Origin: Microbacterium sp. K24
GTDB taxonomy: Bacteria > Actinomycetota > Actinomycetes > Actinomycetales > Microbacteriaceae
Assembly: GCF_004794465.1 (NCBI RefSeq)
Contig: NZ_SSDJ01000093.1
Coordinates: 37,321-101,320, forward strand
Length of the DNA: 64,000 bases
Direction of reading: 5' to 3'
Shown here: in pieces, positions 38,249 to 46,932 of the stretch
How positions within the stretch are numbered: position 1 is the stretch's first letter
Layout: each line of letters starts with the position of its first letter
Translations under genes and position numbers: made by a program
Notes under the pieces: generated by a model
Told to the model about the DNA's origin: nothing
Database searches by the model: none
What the model saw: only the letters and a program-made list of their open reading frames with translations

Positions 38249-39407
38249 ACGGCTCTGGAAACTGATCCCGAAGCCCCTGCAGGACTTCATCGCCGCCGGT
38301 GTCGACCGGGCGAAGGGCGTCGTCCCTCCCCCGCCTCCTCACCCCGACATGACGCGGCGCCATCGCGTGCTCATCGGCCCGGTCAACTACGCCGGCCAGG
38401 GCTACCGGTGGTCTCGGGCGATGGAGGAGGGCGGAGACGTCTCTGCCCGGAACTTCGTCCACGCCGAGAACAACGTGCTGCAGTACCGCGCCGACTACGT
38501 CGTGCCGTGGCGGACGTCGGAACACTCGCGCGCTTGGCAGCGCGCCATGGCCGACACGATCGCCGCGGAGTACACCCATGTGCTCGTCGAGGCCTGCGTG
38601 CCGGTGCTGGGGGGTATGTTCTCCGGCGATCTGCGGCGTCAGGTGGCCCTGATGCAGTCCGGCGGCGCGCGGATCGGGATCATCGGCCACGGCACGGATG
38701 TACGCCTGCCGTCGACGCATCTGCAGTCGACGCCGTGGTCCCACTTCGTCGACAGCGACGAGTGGGTGGCCGCGGAGCGGGTCGAGGCCGTCGTCGCGGA
38801 GAACCTGCGCGTGATCGCCGACCTCGGACTGCCGACGTTCGTCTCCACGGCCGGACTCCTCATCGATCTCCCCGACGCCCATTTCCTCGGCGTCGTCATC
38901 GAGCCGGACAAGTGGACCAACGACGCGCCCGTGCTGGAGCGCGACCGGCTCAAGGTCATCCACGCGCCGACGAATCCGCATGTCAAGGGCACTCCCCTCA
39001 TCGTGCCGGCGGCGCAGCGGCTCCATGACGAGGGCCTCATCGAGTTCGTCCAGCTCGATCGCACCCCGAACGAGGAGATGCCGGCCGTGCTCGCATCCGC
39101 CGACATCGTCCTGGATCAGTTCCGCGTCGGCGACTACGGCGTGGCGGCGTGCGAGACGATGGCCGCCGGTCGCCTGGTGCTGGCTCACGTGACGGATCAG
39201 GTGCGCACGGAGGTGGAGAGCCACGCCTCGATGCCGCTCCCCGTCGTGGAGGCGACCCCCGACGACATCGAGGCGGTGCTCCGTGACATCGTCGCGCGTC
39301 GCGACCACTACCGTGCGATCGCCGCATCCGGCCCCGCCTTCGTCCGCCGGCTCCACGACGGCGCCTTCTCGCGCGACGTGCTCGCGAAGCACTTCCTGAA
39401 CGTCTGA
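38232..39407 (+). CDS. Putative GT-B glycosyltransferase, paralogue B
   Basis: 391 residues from ATG 38232, with AAGGAAGG upstream inside the previous gene. Same layout as paralogues A and C: VLIGPVNYAGQGYRWSRAM, IGIIGHGTDVRLPSTHLQ, VIHAPTNPHVKGTPLIVP, and IVLDQFRVGDYGVAACETMAAGRLVLAHV. The ARN segment is changed (ARNFVHAENNVLQYRADYVV), making it the most divergent of the three in the acceptor half, consistent with a different acceptor but similar donor. Confidence 0.78.
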   Translation: MHPAIERLWKLIPKPLQDFIAAGVDRAKGVVPPPPPHPDMTRRHRVLIGPVNYAGQGYRWSRAMEEGGDVSARNFVHAENNVLQYRADYVVPWRTSEHSRAWQRAMADTIAAEYTHVLVEACVPVLGGMFSGDLRRQVALMQSGGARIGIIGHGTDVRLPSTHLQSTPWSHFVDSDEWVAAERVEAVVAENLRVIADLGLPTFVSTAGLLIDLPDAHFLGVVIEPDKWTNDAPVLERDRLKVIHAPTNPHVKGTPLIVPAAQRLHDEGLIEFVQLDRTPNEEMPAVLASADIVLDQFRVGDYGVAACETMAAGRLVLAHVTDQVRTEVESHASMPLPVVEATPDDIEAVLRDIVARRDHYRAIAASGPAFVRRLHDGAFSRDVLAKHFLNV

Positions 39408-39412
39408 TCTCC

Positions 39413-40579
39413 ATGCTCGTCACCATCGTCTCGCGCATCTACCGACCGGAGCCCTCCGCCGCGTCGCTGTTCCTCGGCGCCGTCGCGGACGAGCTGACGA
39501 GCCGCGGCAACGAGGTCGTGGTCCTGACGGCCCGCCTGCCGAAGCGGATGAAGGCTCCGCGCTACGCGGAGACCGTCCGCACGTTCCCCGTCGTCCGGGA
39601 TCGTCAGGGCTACGTGCGGGGGTACATCCCCTACCTGAGCTTCGACATCCCGCTGGCGTTCCGGATGCTCTTCATGCGTCGCCCGGATGTCGTGTTCATG
39701 GAGCCGCCGCCCACCACGGGCGTCGTCGTGCGCGTCGTGTGCGCGCTGCGTCGGATACCGTACGTCTACGACGCCGCGGATGTCTGGTCGGATGCCGCCG
39801 ATCAGGCGACGAACTCGGCCCTCATCATCCGCGTGCTCCGCGCCATGGAAGGCTTCGGCATGCGCGGCGCCGAGCGCCTCGTCACCATCTCGCAGGGGGT
39901 CGTGACGCGCGCACGTGCACTCGGCGTCCGCCGGAAGATCGCGGTGACGGGGTTCGGCGCCGACACGGGCGCATTCGCCCCCGATCCGGCCGTGCCGGTG
40001 CGGCCGCTCTTCGTCTACGCCGGCAGCTACTCGCCCTGGCACGGAGCCGAGGCACTGGTCGACGCATTCGGGATCTTCTCGCAGACCCGCCCGGGCTACA
40101 CCCTGCGTTTCATCGGCAACGGCAGCGAACGCGAGGTCATCGAGGAGCGGGCGCGCGCAGCCGGAGTCGCCGACGCCATCGAATTCGTCCCGGCGATGCC
40201 CGCCGAAGAGCTTCTCCCTCACCTCAACGAAGCCGTCGCGAGCCTGGCGACGCTGCGGCCGAACACCGGTTACGACTATGCCTTCACGACCAAGGCATAC
40301 TCCTCCCTCGCTGCGGGATGCCCGGTGCTCTTCGCCGGTCCCGGACCGACGGCGCCGTTCCTCCGCGAGGCGAATCGTCACGTGCGCGCCGGGATCGCCT
40401 GCGAGTACGACGTGACGCAGATCGCGATCGCGATGGAGCAGCTCGCCTCCGATCCGCCGAGCGCCGAGGAGAGGGTGGCGCTCGGACGATGGACGGCCGA
40501 GCAGCACTCGCTCACGGCGGTCGCACGTCGTGTGGTCGACAACATCGAGTCCGCCGCGGGGCGCTCGGAGGAGGGCTGA
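39413..40579 (+). CDS. Family 4 (GT-B) glycosyltransferase
   Basis: 388 residues. N-terminal acceptor domain VTIVSRIYRPEPSAASLFLGAVADELTSRG, then VYDAADVWSDAADQ, and a GT4 donor domain with FVYAGSYSPWHGAEALVDAF, LRFIGNGSEREVIEERARAAGV, and YDYAFTTKAYSSLAAGCPVLFAGP where Lys and the acidic patch bind the nucleotide. WbuB-like in outline. It sits between paralogues B and C and is probably in the same operon (5-nt and 1-nt gaps). Confidence 0.85.
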   Translation: MLVTIVSRIYRPEPSAASLFLGAVADELTSRGNEVVVLTARLPKRMKAPRYAETVRTFPVVRDRQGYVRGYIPYLSFDIPLAFRMLFMRRPDVVFMEPPPTTGVVVRVVCALRRIPYVYDAADVWSDAADQATNSALIIRVLRAMEGFGMRGAERLVTISQGVVTRARALGVRRKIAVTGFGADTGAFAPDPAVPVRPLFVYAGSYSPWHGAEALVDAFGIFSQTRPGYTLRFIGNGSEREVIEERARAAGVADAIEFVPAMPAEELLPHLNEAVASLATLRPNTGYDYAFTTKAYSSLAAGCPVLFAGPGPTAPFLREANRHVRAGIACEYDVTQIAIAMEQLASDPPSAEERVALGRWTAEQHSLTAVARRVVDNIESAAGRSEEG

Positions 40580-40580
40580 C

Positions 40581-41816
40581 ATGGCCGGACTGCATGACCT
40601 CGCCGGATGGCTCGTCCGCCGTCGGTCGTCGCTGCCGGCCTGGATGACCCGCATCATCGATGCCCCGGCACGCAATCCCGACGGCCTGATCGGCCGCCTC
40701 GCCTACCGGGTGCTCGGAGGGGGCGGTGCTCCGAACACGACGGTGCCCGATGCGGCCACCCGGGTCTACATCGCCCCGACCAACTACTCCGGCCAGGGAT
40801 TCCTCTGGGCTCGGGCTCTCGAACGCGCCCAGAGCGACGTCGGCGCCCGCAACATGGCCGTCGACATTCCCGGCGGATTCGCGTTCCGCGCGGACACGAC
40901 GGTGCCGATCGCCGTCAACAGCGCCTCCGCCGAGTGGCAGCGCGCCGAGTGGGAAGCGGTGCAGCGCTTCACCCACGTCCTCATCGAAGCCGAGCGCCCG
41001 ATCTTCGGCGGACTGTTCGGGCGCAGCGTGCTCTCCGAAGTCGAAGCACTCGAGGCTGCCGGACTGTCGGTCGCCTTCCTCAGCCACGGCACCGACATCC
41101 GCAGCCCTCGAGCGCACGCCGCTCTGACGCCCTGGTCGCCGTATCCCGAGGATCCGCGCACGGACACGCTCCAGGCCGATGCCGACGCGAACGCCGTGCT
41201 GCTGGAGACACTCCGGCGACCGACGTTCGTGTCGACGCCCGACCTGCTCCTCGACGTCCCGTGGGCACGGTGGTGCCCCGTCGTGGTGGACGGCGCGCGG
41301 TTCGCCGCCGACCGCCCGGTGCTCGCCGAGCAGACCGCCCGTGTCATCCACGTCTCCAGCTCACCCGTCCAGAAGGGCAGTCATCACATCGAGCCCGCAC
41401 TGCGCCCGCTGATCGATGCGCAGACCATCGGATACGAGCTCGTGTCGGGTGTGAGCTCCGACAGCATGCCCGGTGTCATCGGCAGTGCCGACATCGTGCT
41501 GGATCAGTTCCGGATCGGCTCCTACGGCGTCGCGGCGTGCGAGGCCATGGCGGCCGGCCGGATCGTCGTAGGCCATGTCCTCCCGCAGGTGCGGGAACAC
41601 ATCCTCGCAGAGACCGGACTCGCCCTGCCGATCGTCGAAGCGACGCCCGACACTCTGCACGCCGTGGTCAGCGGACTGCTCACCGACCGTGACCGCGCGC
41701 GAGAGATCGCCGCGCTCGGCCCCGCCTACGTCGAGGCGGTGCATTCCGGCGCGCACAGCGCCGCGGTGCTCCTCGACGGCTGGATCGACCGCTCAGGCGA
41801 CGCCGACGGCAACTGA
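40581..41816 (+). CDS. Putative GT-B glycosyltransferase, paralogue C
   Basis: 411 residues from ATG 40581 with GGAGGAGG upstream. Closest to paralogue A: RVYIAPTNYSGQGFLWARALE, ARNMAVDIPGGFAFRAD, VAFLSHGTDIRSPRAH, VIHVSSSPVQKGSHHI and IVLDQFRIGSYGVAACEAMAAGRIVVGHV. It has about 10 more N-terminal residues than A. The 24 terminal nucleotides overlap the convergent acyltransferase gene. Three sister enzymes in one cluster suggest a repeating unit with several similar linkages. Confidence 0.8.
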   Translation: MAGLHDLAGWLVRRRSSLPAWMTRIIDAPARNPDGLIGRLAYRVLGGGGAPNTTVPDAATRVYIAPTNYSGQGFLWARALERAQSDVGARNMAVDIPGGFAFRADTTVPIAVNSASAEWQRAEWEAVQRFTHVLIEAERPIFGGLFGRSVLSEVEALEAAGLSVAFLSHGTDIRSPRAHAALTPWSPYPEDPRTDTLQADADANAVLLETLRRPTFVSTPDLLLDVPWARWCPVVVDGARFAADRPVLAEQTARVIHVSSSPVQKGSHHIEPALRPLIDAQTIGYELVSGVSSDSMPGVIGSADIVLDQFRIGSYGVAACEAMAAGRIVVGHVLPQVREHILAETGLALPIVEATPDTLHAVVSGLLTDRDRAREIAALGPAYVEAVHSGAHSAAVLLDGWIDRSGDADGN

Positions 41817-42941
41817 CTTCTTCGCATCCCGCGTGTCCTTCCAACGACGCATGCGCCGTTCGAGCGGGCGCTCGACGAAGGAGTGCAGAGCCCAGGCAGC
41901 CACGATGCAGACGGCCAGCAGGACGACGTACCAGATGAGGTTCGTCCACGAGGGCTGCTGCAGGCCGAATAACCGCAGAGCCGTGTAGATGACGGTCGCG
42001 TGGATGAGGTAGAACGCGAACGACCATTCGCCCAGCTTCACCTGGATGCGAGTGTCGAAGAAGACGCGGCGTCCGCGCAGCGAGGCGGAGGCCAGCGCCA
42101 CGATGGCGATCGCGCATCCCACCGTGAACAGCTCGTTGGCGAAGGTCCCCACGTACCCGATCAGCGGTACGACACCGTTCAGACGGCTGCTGAGGAGGAT
42201 GGCCAGGATGACCGCGGCCATCGCTCCGACGCCGACGAACGGGTGGATGCGCGGACGCCATCCGTTGCGCATCGCCCAGGCCAGCGCCATGCCCAGTACG
42301 AACTCGGGGAGGCGCTGCACCGGCAGCGGAACGAGCGGCAGCCAGGACTCCGGCGCCAGCGCGACGCCCAAGCGGTACACGAAGGCGTAGACCACGACAC
42401 CTGCCGCAAGGAGGAGCGCTCCGCGCTTCGCCATGGGCACGAGCACGCGCGAGATCCACGGGTGCAGGGCGTAGAAGAACGCCTCGCACGTCAGCGTCCA
42501 CGCGGCCGGATTGCCCGAGAAGAGGATCAGCGGATTCGACCACCAGGCCTGGAGCAGCACGACCGACAGAGCCAGGATGGCCAGGTCGAACGGTTTGAGG
42601 AAGCTGCCCTCGGGAATCGCCGCGAACGTGTAGAAGACCGGGATAGCGAGGATGAGCGCCACCATGTGCGATGGCCAGATCCGCGCGAACCGCCGCCAGT
42701 AGAACGTCGAGGTCGACACGGCGGGCCGCGCCGACCACGTGAGGACGAAGCCGGAGAGCACGAAGAAGAACGTCACACCGAAGTACCCGTATGAGAACAC
42801 CTGAGCCAGCACTCCCGGCACCGGGGCGAACACGAGCATGTGATAGAAGAAGACGAGGAACGCCGCCCACCACCGGAGTCCGGTCAGTGCGTCGAGTCGC
42901 TGAGTCGGCTCGGCGAGGACGTTTCGTGAGGGCAGCGACAT
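41793..42941 (-). CDS. Acyltransferase-3 family membrane O-acyltransferase (no SGNH domain)
   Basis: 382 residues with about ten helices. TQRLDALTGLRWWAAFLVFFYHMLVF carries the catalytic His (FYHM), then GYFGVTFFFVLSGFVLTW, YWRRFARIWPSHMVAL, AWTLTCEAFFYALHPWI and WSFAFYLIHATVIY. Size and domain content fit glycan O-acetyl- or O-succinyltransferases such as OafA/ExoH without a soluble tail. ATG 42941 is supported by the RLDALTGLR start. It is divergent from the GT2 gene at 43.0 kb; TATCCT at 42979-42984 (minus) is a candidate -10. Confidence 0.87.
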   Translation of the reverse strand: MSLPSRNVLAEPTQRLDALTGLRWWAAFLVFFYHMLVFAPVPGVLAQVFSYGYFGVTFFFVLSGFVLTWSARPAVSTSTFYWRRFARIWPSHMVALILAIPVFYTFAAIPEGSFLKPFDLAILALSVVLLQAWWSNPLILFSGNPAAWTLTCEAFFYALHPWISRVLVPMAKRGALLLAAGVVVYAFVYRLGVALAPESWLPLVPLPVQRLPEFVLGMALAWAMRNGWRPRIHPFVGVGAMAAVILAILLSSRLNGVVPLIGYVGTFANELFTVGCAIAIVALASASLRGRRVFFDTRIQVKLGEWSFAFYLIHATVIYTALRLFGLQQPSWTNLIWYVVLLAVCIVAAWALHSFVERPLERRMRRWKDTRDAKKSVAVGVA

Positions 42942-43015
42942 CTGTCTCGGTTCTGGTGTCGGGGGTGGTCGATAACCCAGGATACCCGCCGGCTCGGCGG
43001 CCCCCGGTCGCGCCG

Positions 43016-43021
43016 TAGAAT
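43016..43021 (+). promoter_or_regulatory. Leaderless -10 TAGAAT (GT2 gene)
   Basis: TAGAAT then 7 nt then ATG 43029. Confidence 0.6.
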
Positions 43022-43028
43022 TCCAGTG

Positions 43029-44111
43029 ATGAGCACCCCGCAGATCGACGTCGTGATCCCTGTCCACTCCGCCACGCGTCCCGTGGATCGCGCGGTGAAG
43101 TCCGTCCTCGACGGCACCACGACGGCAGTGCGGGTGAGCGTCGTCGCGCACAACATCGATCCGTCGGTGATCGAGGCGAACCTCGGCTCGCTGCTGGCCG
43201 ATGACCGCGTGCGGTTGCTCCCCTTCGAGGACGGCATCCGCTCCCCCGCCGGCCCGATGAACCACGGCCTCGACCAGGCGACCGCACCGCTCGTGGCCGT
43301 CATGGGATCGGACGACGAACTCGCTCCCGGCGCGATCGACTCCTGGGTGCGCCTCCAGTCCGAGACGGGTGCATCGACCGTGCTCGCCCGCATCCGGATC
43401 GTCGGACGCGGCAGCGATCCGTATCCTCCCGTGCGCAACGGGAGACGGCAACGGTCGCTCGACGCGCGGAAGGATCGCCTGGCCTACCGGTCCGCGCCGC
43501 TCGGCGTGGTCGATCGGGAGCGGTTCGCCGAGCTTCGCTTCACCGAGGGCCTGCCGTCCGGGGAGGATCTCGCCTACACCGCGACCCTGTGGTTCACCGG
43601 CGCGCACATCGCCTACGACATGGGCGGACCCGCCTACCTCGTGCACGACGACGCCGATGACCGCGTCACGTTCTCGAGCAGGGCGGTGGCCGATGACTTC
43701 GCATTCCTCGATGCCATCGAGGAGACGCCCTGGTACCCGACCCTGGGTCGGGCCGACCGTCAGGCGCTGGCGATCAAGGTCCTCCGCGTGCACGTGTTCG
43801 ACGCCGTGCTCGCCCGCGTGAACGCTCCGGAGGGCCTGGAACCGCACCGGCGCGACCTCATCGCCGTGGTCGACCGCCTCGAGCGGATGGCGCCGGGCGT
43901 GCTGCGACTGCTCGCGCGGGTCGATCGTCAGGTGCTCGACGAGCTCCAGCACGCCGCGCCGGACCCCGCACGCATCCTCCATCTGCTCGATGCACGGTGG
44001 AACTACCGGACGGTCGGCGCGCTCACGCCGAGGAATCCGTTCTTCGCCCTGCACCGGCAGGCGCCGTTCCGCACGCTGTTCGCGGGACTGCGTTCGATGA
44101 ACGCCGGCTGA
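43029..44111 (+). CDS. Family 2 glycosyltransferase
   Basis: 360 residues. GT-A core with IDVVIPVHSATRPVDRAVKSVL, GPMNHGLDQATAPLVAVMGSDDELAPGAI (SDDE metal site) and LRFTEGLPSGEDLAYTATLWF giving the GED acceptor motif. About 130 C-terminal residues are helical and charged (LLARVDRQVLDELQHAAPDPARILHLL). Inverting transferase on the cytosolic face. Sugar unknown. The leaderless-type promoter selects ATG 43029 over GTG 43026. Confidence 0.85.
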   Translation: MSTPQIDVVIPVHSATRPVDRAVKSVLDGTTTAVRVSVVAHNIDPSVIEANLGSLLADDRVRLLPFEDGIRSPAGPMNHGLDQATAPLVAVMGSDDELAPGAIDSWVRLQSETGASTVLARIRIVGRGSDPYPPVRNGRRQRSLDARKDRLAYRSAPLGVVDRERFAELRFTEGLPSGEDLAYTATLWFTGAHIAYDMGGPAYLVHDDADDRVTFSSRAVADDFAFLDAIEETPWYPTLGRADRQALAIKVLRVHVFDAVLARVNAPEGLEPHRRDLIAVVDRLERMAPGVLRLLARVDRQVLDELQHAAPDPARILHLLDARWNYRTVGALTPRNPFFALHRQAPFRTLFAGLRSMNAG

Positions 44112-44139
44112 GACCCGGGGTCCCCCGCCGACCTCGCCC

Positions 44140-45933
44140 TCAGTCGAGGTCGCGGGCGAGTCCGGCCAGAACGACCTGCTCGGCGAAGTCCGGAAGCATC
44201 GACGCGACCTCGAGGAAGGTACCGGATGCCGCGATGACACCCTCATCGACGTAGCAGATCCGGTCGTAGTCCTTGATCGTCGACAGACGGTGAGCCACGG
44301 AGATCAGCGTCACCTCGCCCTGCAGGGCGCGGATCGACTTCGTCACCTCGTCCTCGGTCTTGGTGTCGAGCGAACTCGTCGCCTCGTCGAGCACGAGCAC
44401 GAGCGGATCCGTGTACAACGCGCGCGCGATGCCGAGACGCTGCTGCTGCCCGCCGGACAGCGAGACGCCGCGCTCACCGATGCGCTCGTGGATGCCGCCG
44501 GCACGAGATCGGATGAGCGGACCGAGCTGCGCGCGCTCGAGCGCGTTCAGAACACGCTCCTCGTCGACCTCCTCGGTCCAGGTCAGGGCCACGTTCTGCG
44601 CGATGCTGCCGTCGAAGAGCGCGACACGCTGCGGCACATAGCCGACGCGTCCTCGCCACTGCTTGAGGACCGAGTTGAGCGGCGCGCCGTCGATCGAGAT
44701 CTGACCCTGCGACGCCTGGCTCAGGCCGAGGAGCAGGTCGATGAGCGTCGACTTGCCGGCTCCGGACGGTCCGACGATGCCGAGCGAGCTTCCGAGCGGG
44801 ATGTCCAGCGACATGCCGCGGATGACGTCCTCGTTCGCGCTCGGGTAGCGGAAGCGCACATCGTCGAGGCGCAGCTCGCGCGGACTCTCCGCGAGCACAG
44901 CCGTGTCCTCGGGCGTCGAGGACGACTCCATGTCCTTCTCGGCCGACATGAGGTCGCCGATCACGTCGAGCGCCGCCGGGGTGCTCGCCACGGCCTGCAC
45001 GATACCGCCCTGGATACCGGTGATCGCGGGGATGAGGCGGAAGCCGGTCGCGGCGAAGAGTGCGACCGATGACAGAGCTGCGGTGATACCGCCCTGCCAG
45101 AAGGCGAATCCGCCGATCAGGATGACACCGCCGATCAGAGCCGCCTCGAAAGCGAAGCCCGGGATGATGCCGAGGAACCCGCCGTTGGCACGTGCACGCA
45201 CCGAACGACTGCGGTTCGTCGCGACCAGGTCGGAGACCTCGGACAGACGGTTGCGCAGACTCAGCTCCTTCAGAGCCTCCATCATCTCCGTCATCAGGAT
45301 GGCGACGCGGTAGCTGTAGGTGAGATTGACCTGCGCTGCCTCGAGCGACCGCTTGGTGACGACCTGATGCACGATGAGGGCGACGAGGCCCAGGTACCCG
45401 AACGCGATGATCGCGGTCAGCGGGTCGGCCACGAGGAGCACCGCGATGATCAGCACGAACGTGAAGATCATGCTCGGAACGCGCATCAGGGGCAGCAGGA
45501 ACCCGGCCATGGTGTTCGCGATACCGGCATCGGCGATACGGGTGATCTCGGCCACGGAGCGCTTCGAGCGCTCCTCCCAGCTCGAGTTGATGTACGCCTT
45601 GAACATCCGATCGCCGATCTCGAGCTCGTACCTGGCGAAGCGACGGGTGGCGAACCAGTGCAGCGTGACGGAGAGCACCGACTTGATGATGATGAGCACG
45701 CAGGCGCCGAGCGCGAGCAGCGGGAGCGTCTCGGTCGGCACATCGCCGATGATCGGCAGCGACAGGGTGCCACCCGACAACGCGGGCCCGATGATGAGTG
45801 CCAGCAGCGACATGGCGATGACGTCGAGCCCGGTGATCGCGGTGGTCGCGACCATGTACCCGGCGAAGTATCGACGCGCACCCTCGGGCAGCAACGGCAG
45901 GAGGTCCCTCAGGACCGGCCAGATTCTCTTCAT
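44140..45933 (-). CDS. ABC exporter with fused membrane and ATPase domains (PglK/MsbA-like flippase)
   Basis: 597 residues. About six helices in residues 20-330 (VATTAITGLDVIAMSLLALIIG, LGACVLIIIKSVLSVTLHWF), then an ATPase: Walker A GPSGAGKST, Q-loop YVPQRVALFDGSIAQN, signature LSGGQQQRLGIARAL, Walker B VLVLDEATSSLD, H-loop VAHRLSTI. The YVPQxxxLFDGSIxxN form is seen in PglK-type lipid-linked oligosaccharide flippases. It lies 12 nt after the WbpB-like gene, last of a four-gene operon with sugar-nucleotide enzymes. This implies flipping of an oligosaccharide containing that sugar. Confidence 0.87.
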   Translation of the reverse strand: MKRIWPVLRDLLPLLPEGARRYFAGYMVATTAITGLDVIAMSLLALIIGPALSGGTLSLPIIGDVPTETLPLLALGACVLIIIKSVLSVTLHWFATRRFARYELEIGDRMFKAYINSSWEERSKRSVAEITRIADAGIANTMAGFLLPLMRVPSMIFTFVLIIAVLLVADPLTAIIAFGYLGLVALIVHQVVTKRSLEAAQVNLTYSYRVAILMTEMMEALKELSLRNRLSEVSDLVATNRSRSVRARANGGFLGIIPGFAFEAALIGGVILIGGFAFWQGGITAALSSVALFAATGFRLIPAITGIQGGIVQAVASTPAALDVIGDLMSAEKDMESSSTPEDTAVLAESPRELRLDDVRFRYPSANEDVIRGMSLDIPLGSSLGIVGPSGAGKSTLIDLLLGLSQASQGQISIDGAPLNSVLKQWRGRVGYVPQRVALFDGSIAQNVALTWTEEVDEERVLNALERAQLGPLIRSRAGGIHERIGERGVSLSGGQQQRLGIARALYTDPLVLVLDEATSSLDTKTEDEVTKSIRALQGEVTLISVAHRLSTIKDYDRICYVDEGVIAASGTFLEVASMLPDFAEQVVLAGLARDLD

Positions 45934-45945
45934 ACGCTCCGCTGC

Positions 45946-46932
45946 TCAGAAAGTGGTCGACACGCCGGTGGTGGCCGAGGTGACCGCGCCCTCGACGACG
46001 GCGAGGGTGTGGAGACCCTGCTCCATCGTCACGAGATCGCTCGGCTTGCCCAGCACCGCGTCCCGGAACGCCTCGTGCTCGACCTTGAGCGGCTCGCGTT
46101 TGGCGTACGAATACCGGGTGATGTCCCCTTCCGACACACCGCGGAACGAGGAGATCGTGTCCCATTCGAGAGGGATGGTGCCGTTCGCGTAGAACGTCAG
46201 GTCGCCCGTGGAGGTGTCGGCGATGAATGTACCGCGTTCTCCGGTGACGACCGTGACGCGCTCCTTCATCGGCGAGAGCCAGTTGACGAGGTGGTTGACG
46301 ATCACACCGTTCGCCAGGCGACCGGTCACGGTGATCATGTCTTCGAACTCGCGGCCGCTGCGGTGGGCGGTCTGCGCGAACACGGTCTTGTACTCGCTCT
46401 GCGCGACCCAGCTCGTCAGGTCGATGTCGTGGGACGCGAGGTCCTTGGCGACACCCACGTCGGCGATGCGGGCGGGGAAGGTGCTCTGACGACGCGTGGC
46501 GATCTGGAACACATCGCCGAGCTCGCCCGCCTCGAGGCGGCGGCGCATCTCCTGCAGAGCAGGGTTGAAGCGCTCGACGTGGCCCACTGCCCCGACGAGT
46601 CCGCGGGAGGCGAAGGCGTCGGTCATCCGGCGACCGGCCTCGACGTTGTGCGCGATCGGCTTCTCGACCAGCGTGTGCACTCCGGCGTCGGCGAGCTTGA
46701 GCGCCGCGTCCTCGTGGAAACGCGTCGGCACCGCGACGACGGCGATGTCGATGCCGGCGGCGATGAGCGCGTCGATGTCGGGGAGTACCTCGAGGCCGCC
46801 CGCGACGCCGTGGGGGTCTCCCCCGGGGTCGGCGATCGCGACGAGGTCGACGCCGTCGACGTCGCGCAGCACGCGGGCGTGGTGACGTCCCATCATCCCG
46901 ACGCCGAGCAGGCCGGCCCGCAGGTTGCCCAT
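45946..46932 (-). CDS. Gfo/Idh/MocA family sugar-nucleotide oxidoreductase (WbpB-like)
   Basis: 328 residues. NAD site GLLGVGMMGRHHARVL, catalytic EKP at 90-92 (LVEKPIAHNVEAG), VGHVERFNPALQEMRRRL, and DLASHDIDLTSWV, where an Asp-x-x-x-His pair participates in hydride transfer. In the WbpB/E/D pathway this enzyme oxidises C3 of UDP-GlcNAcA to the 3-keto form for the DegT partner. Adjacent aminotransferase and acetyltransferase genes make that reading likely. TGATG overlap with the DegT stop. Confidence 0.88.
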   Translation of the reverse strand: MGNLRAGLLGVGMMGRHHARVLRDVDGVDLVAIADPGGDPHGVAGGLEVLPDIDALIAAGIDIAVVAVPTRFHEDAALKLADAGVHTLVEKPIAHNVEAGRRMTDAFASRGLVGAVGHVERFNPALQEMRRRLEAGELGDVFQIATRRQSTFPARIADVGVAKDLASHDIDLTSWVAQSEYKTVFAQTAHRSGREFEDMITVTGRLANGVIVNHLVNWLSPMKERVTVVTGERGTFIADTSTGDLTFYANGTIPLEWDTISSFRGVSEGDITRYSYAKREPLKVEHEAFRDAVLGKPSDLVTMEQGLHTLAVVEGAVTSATTGVSTTF

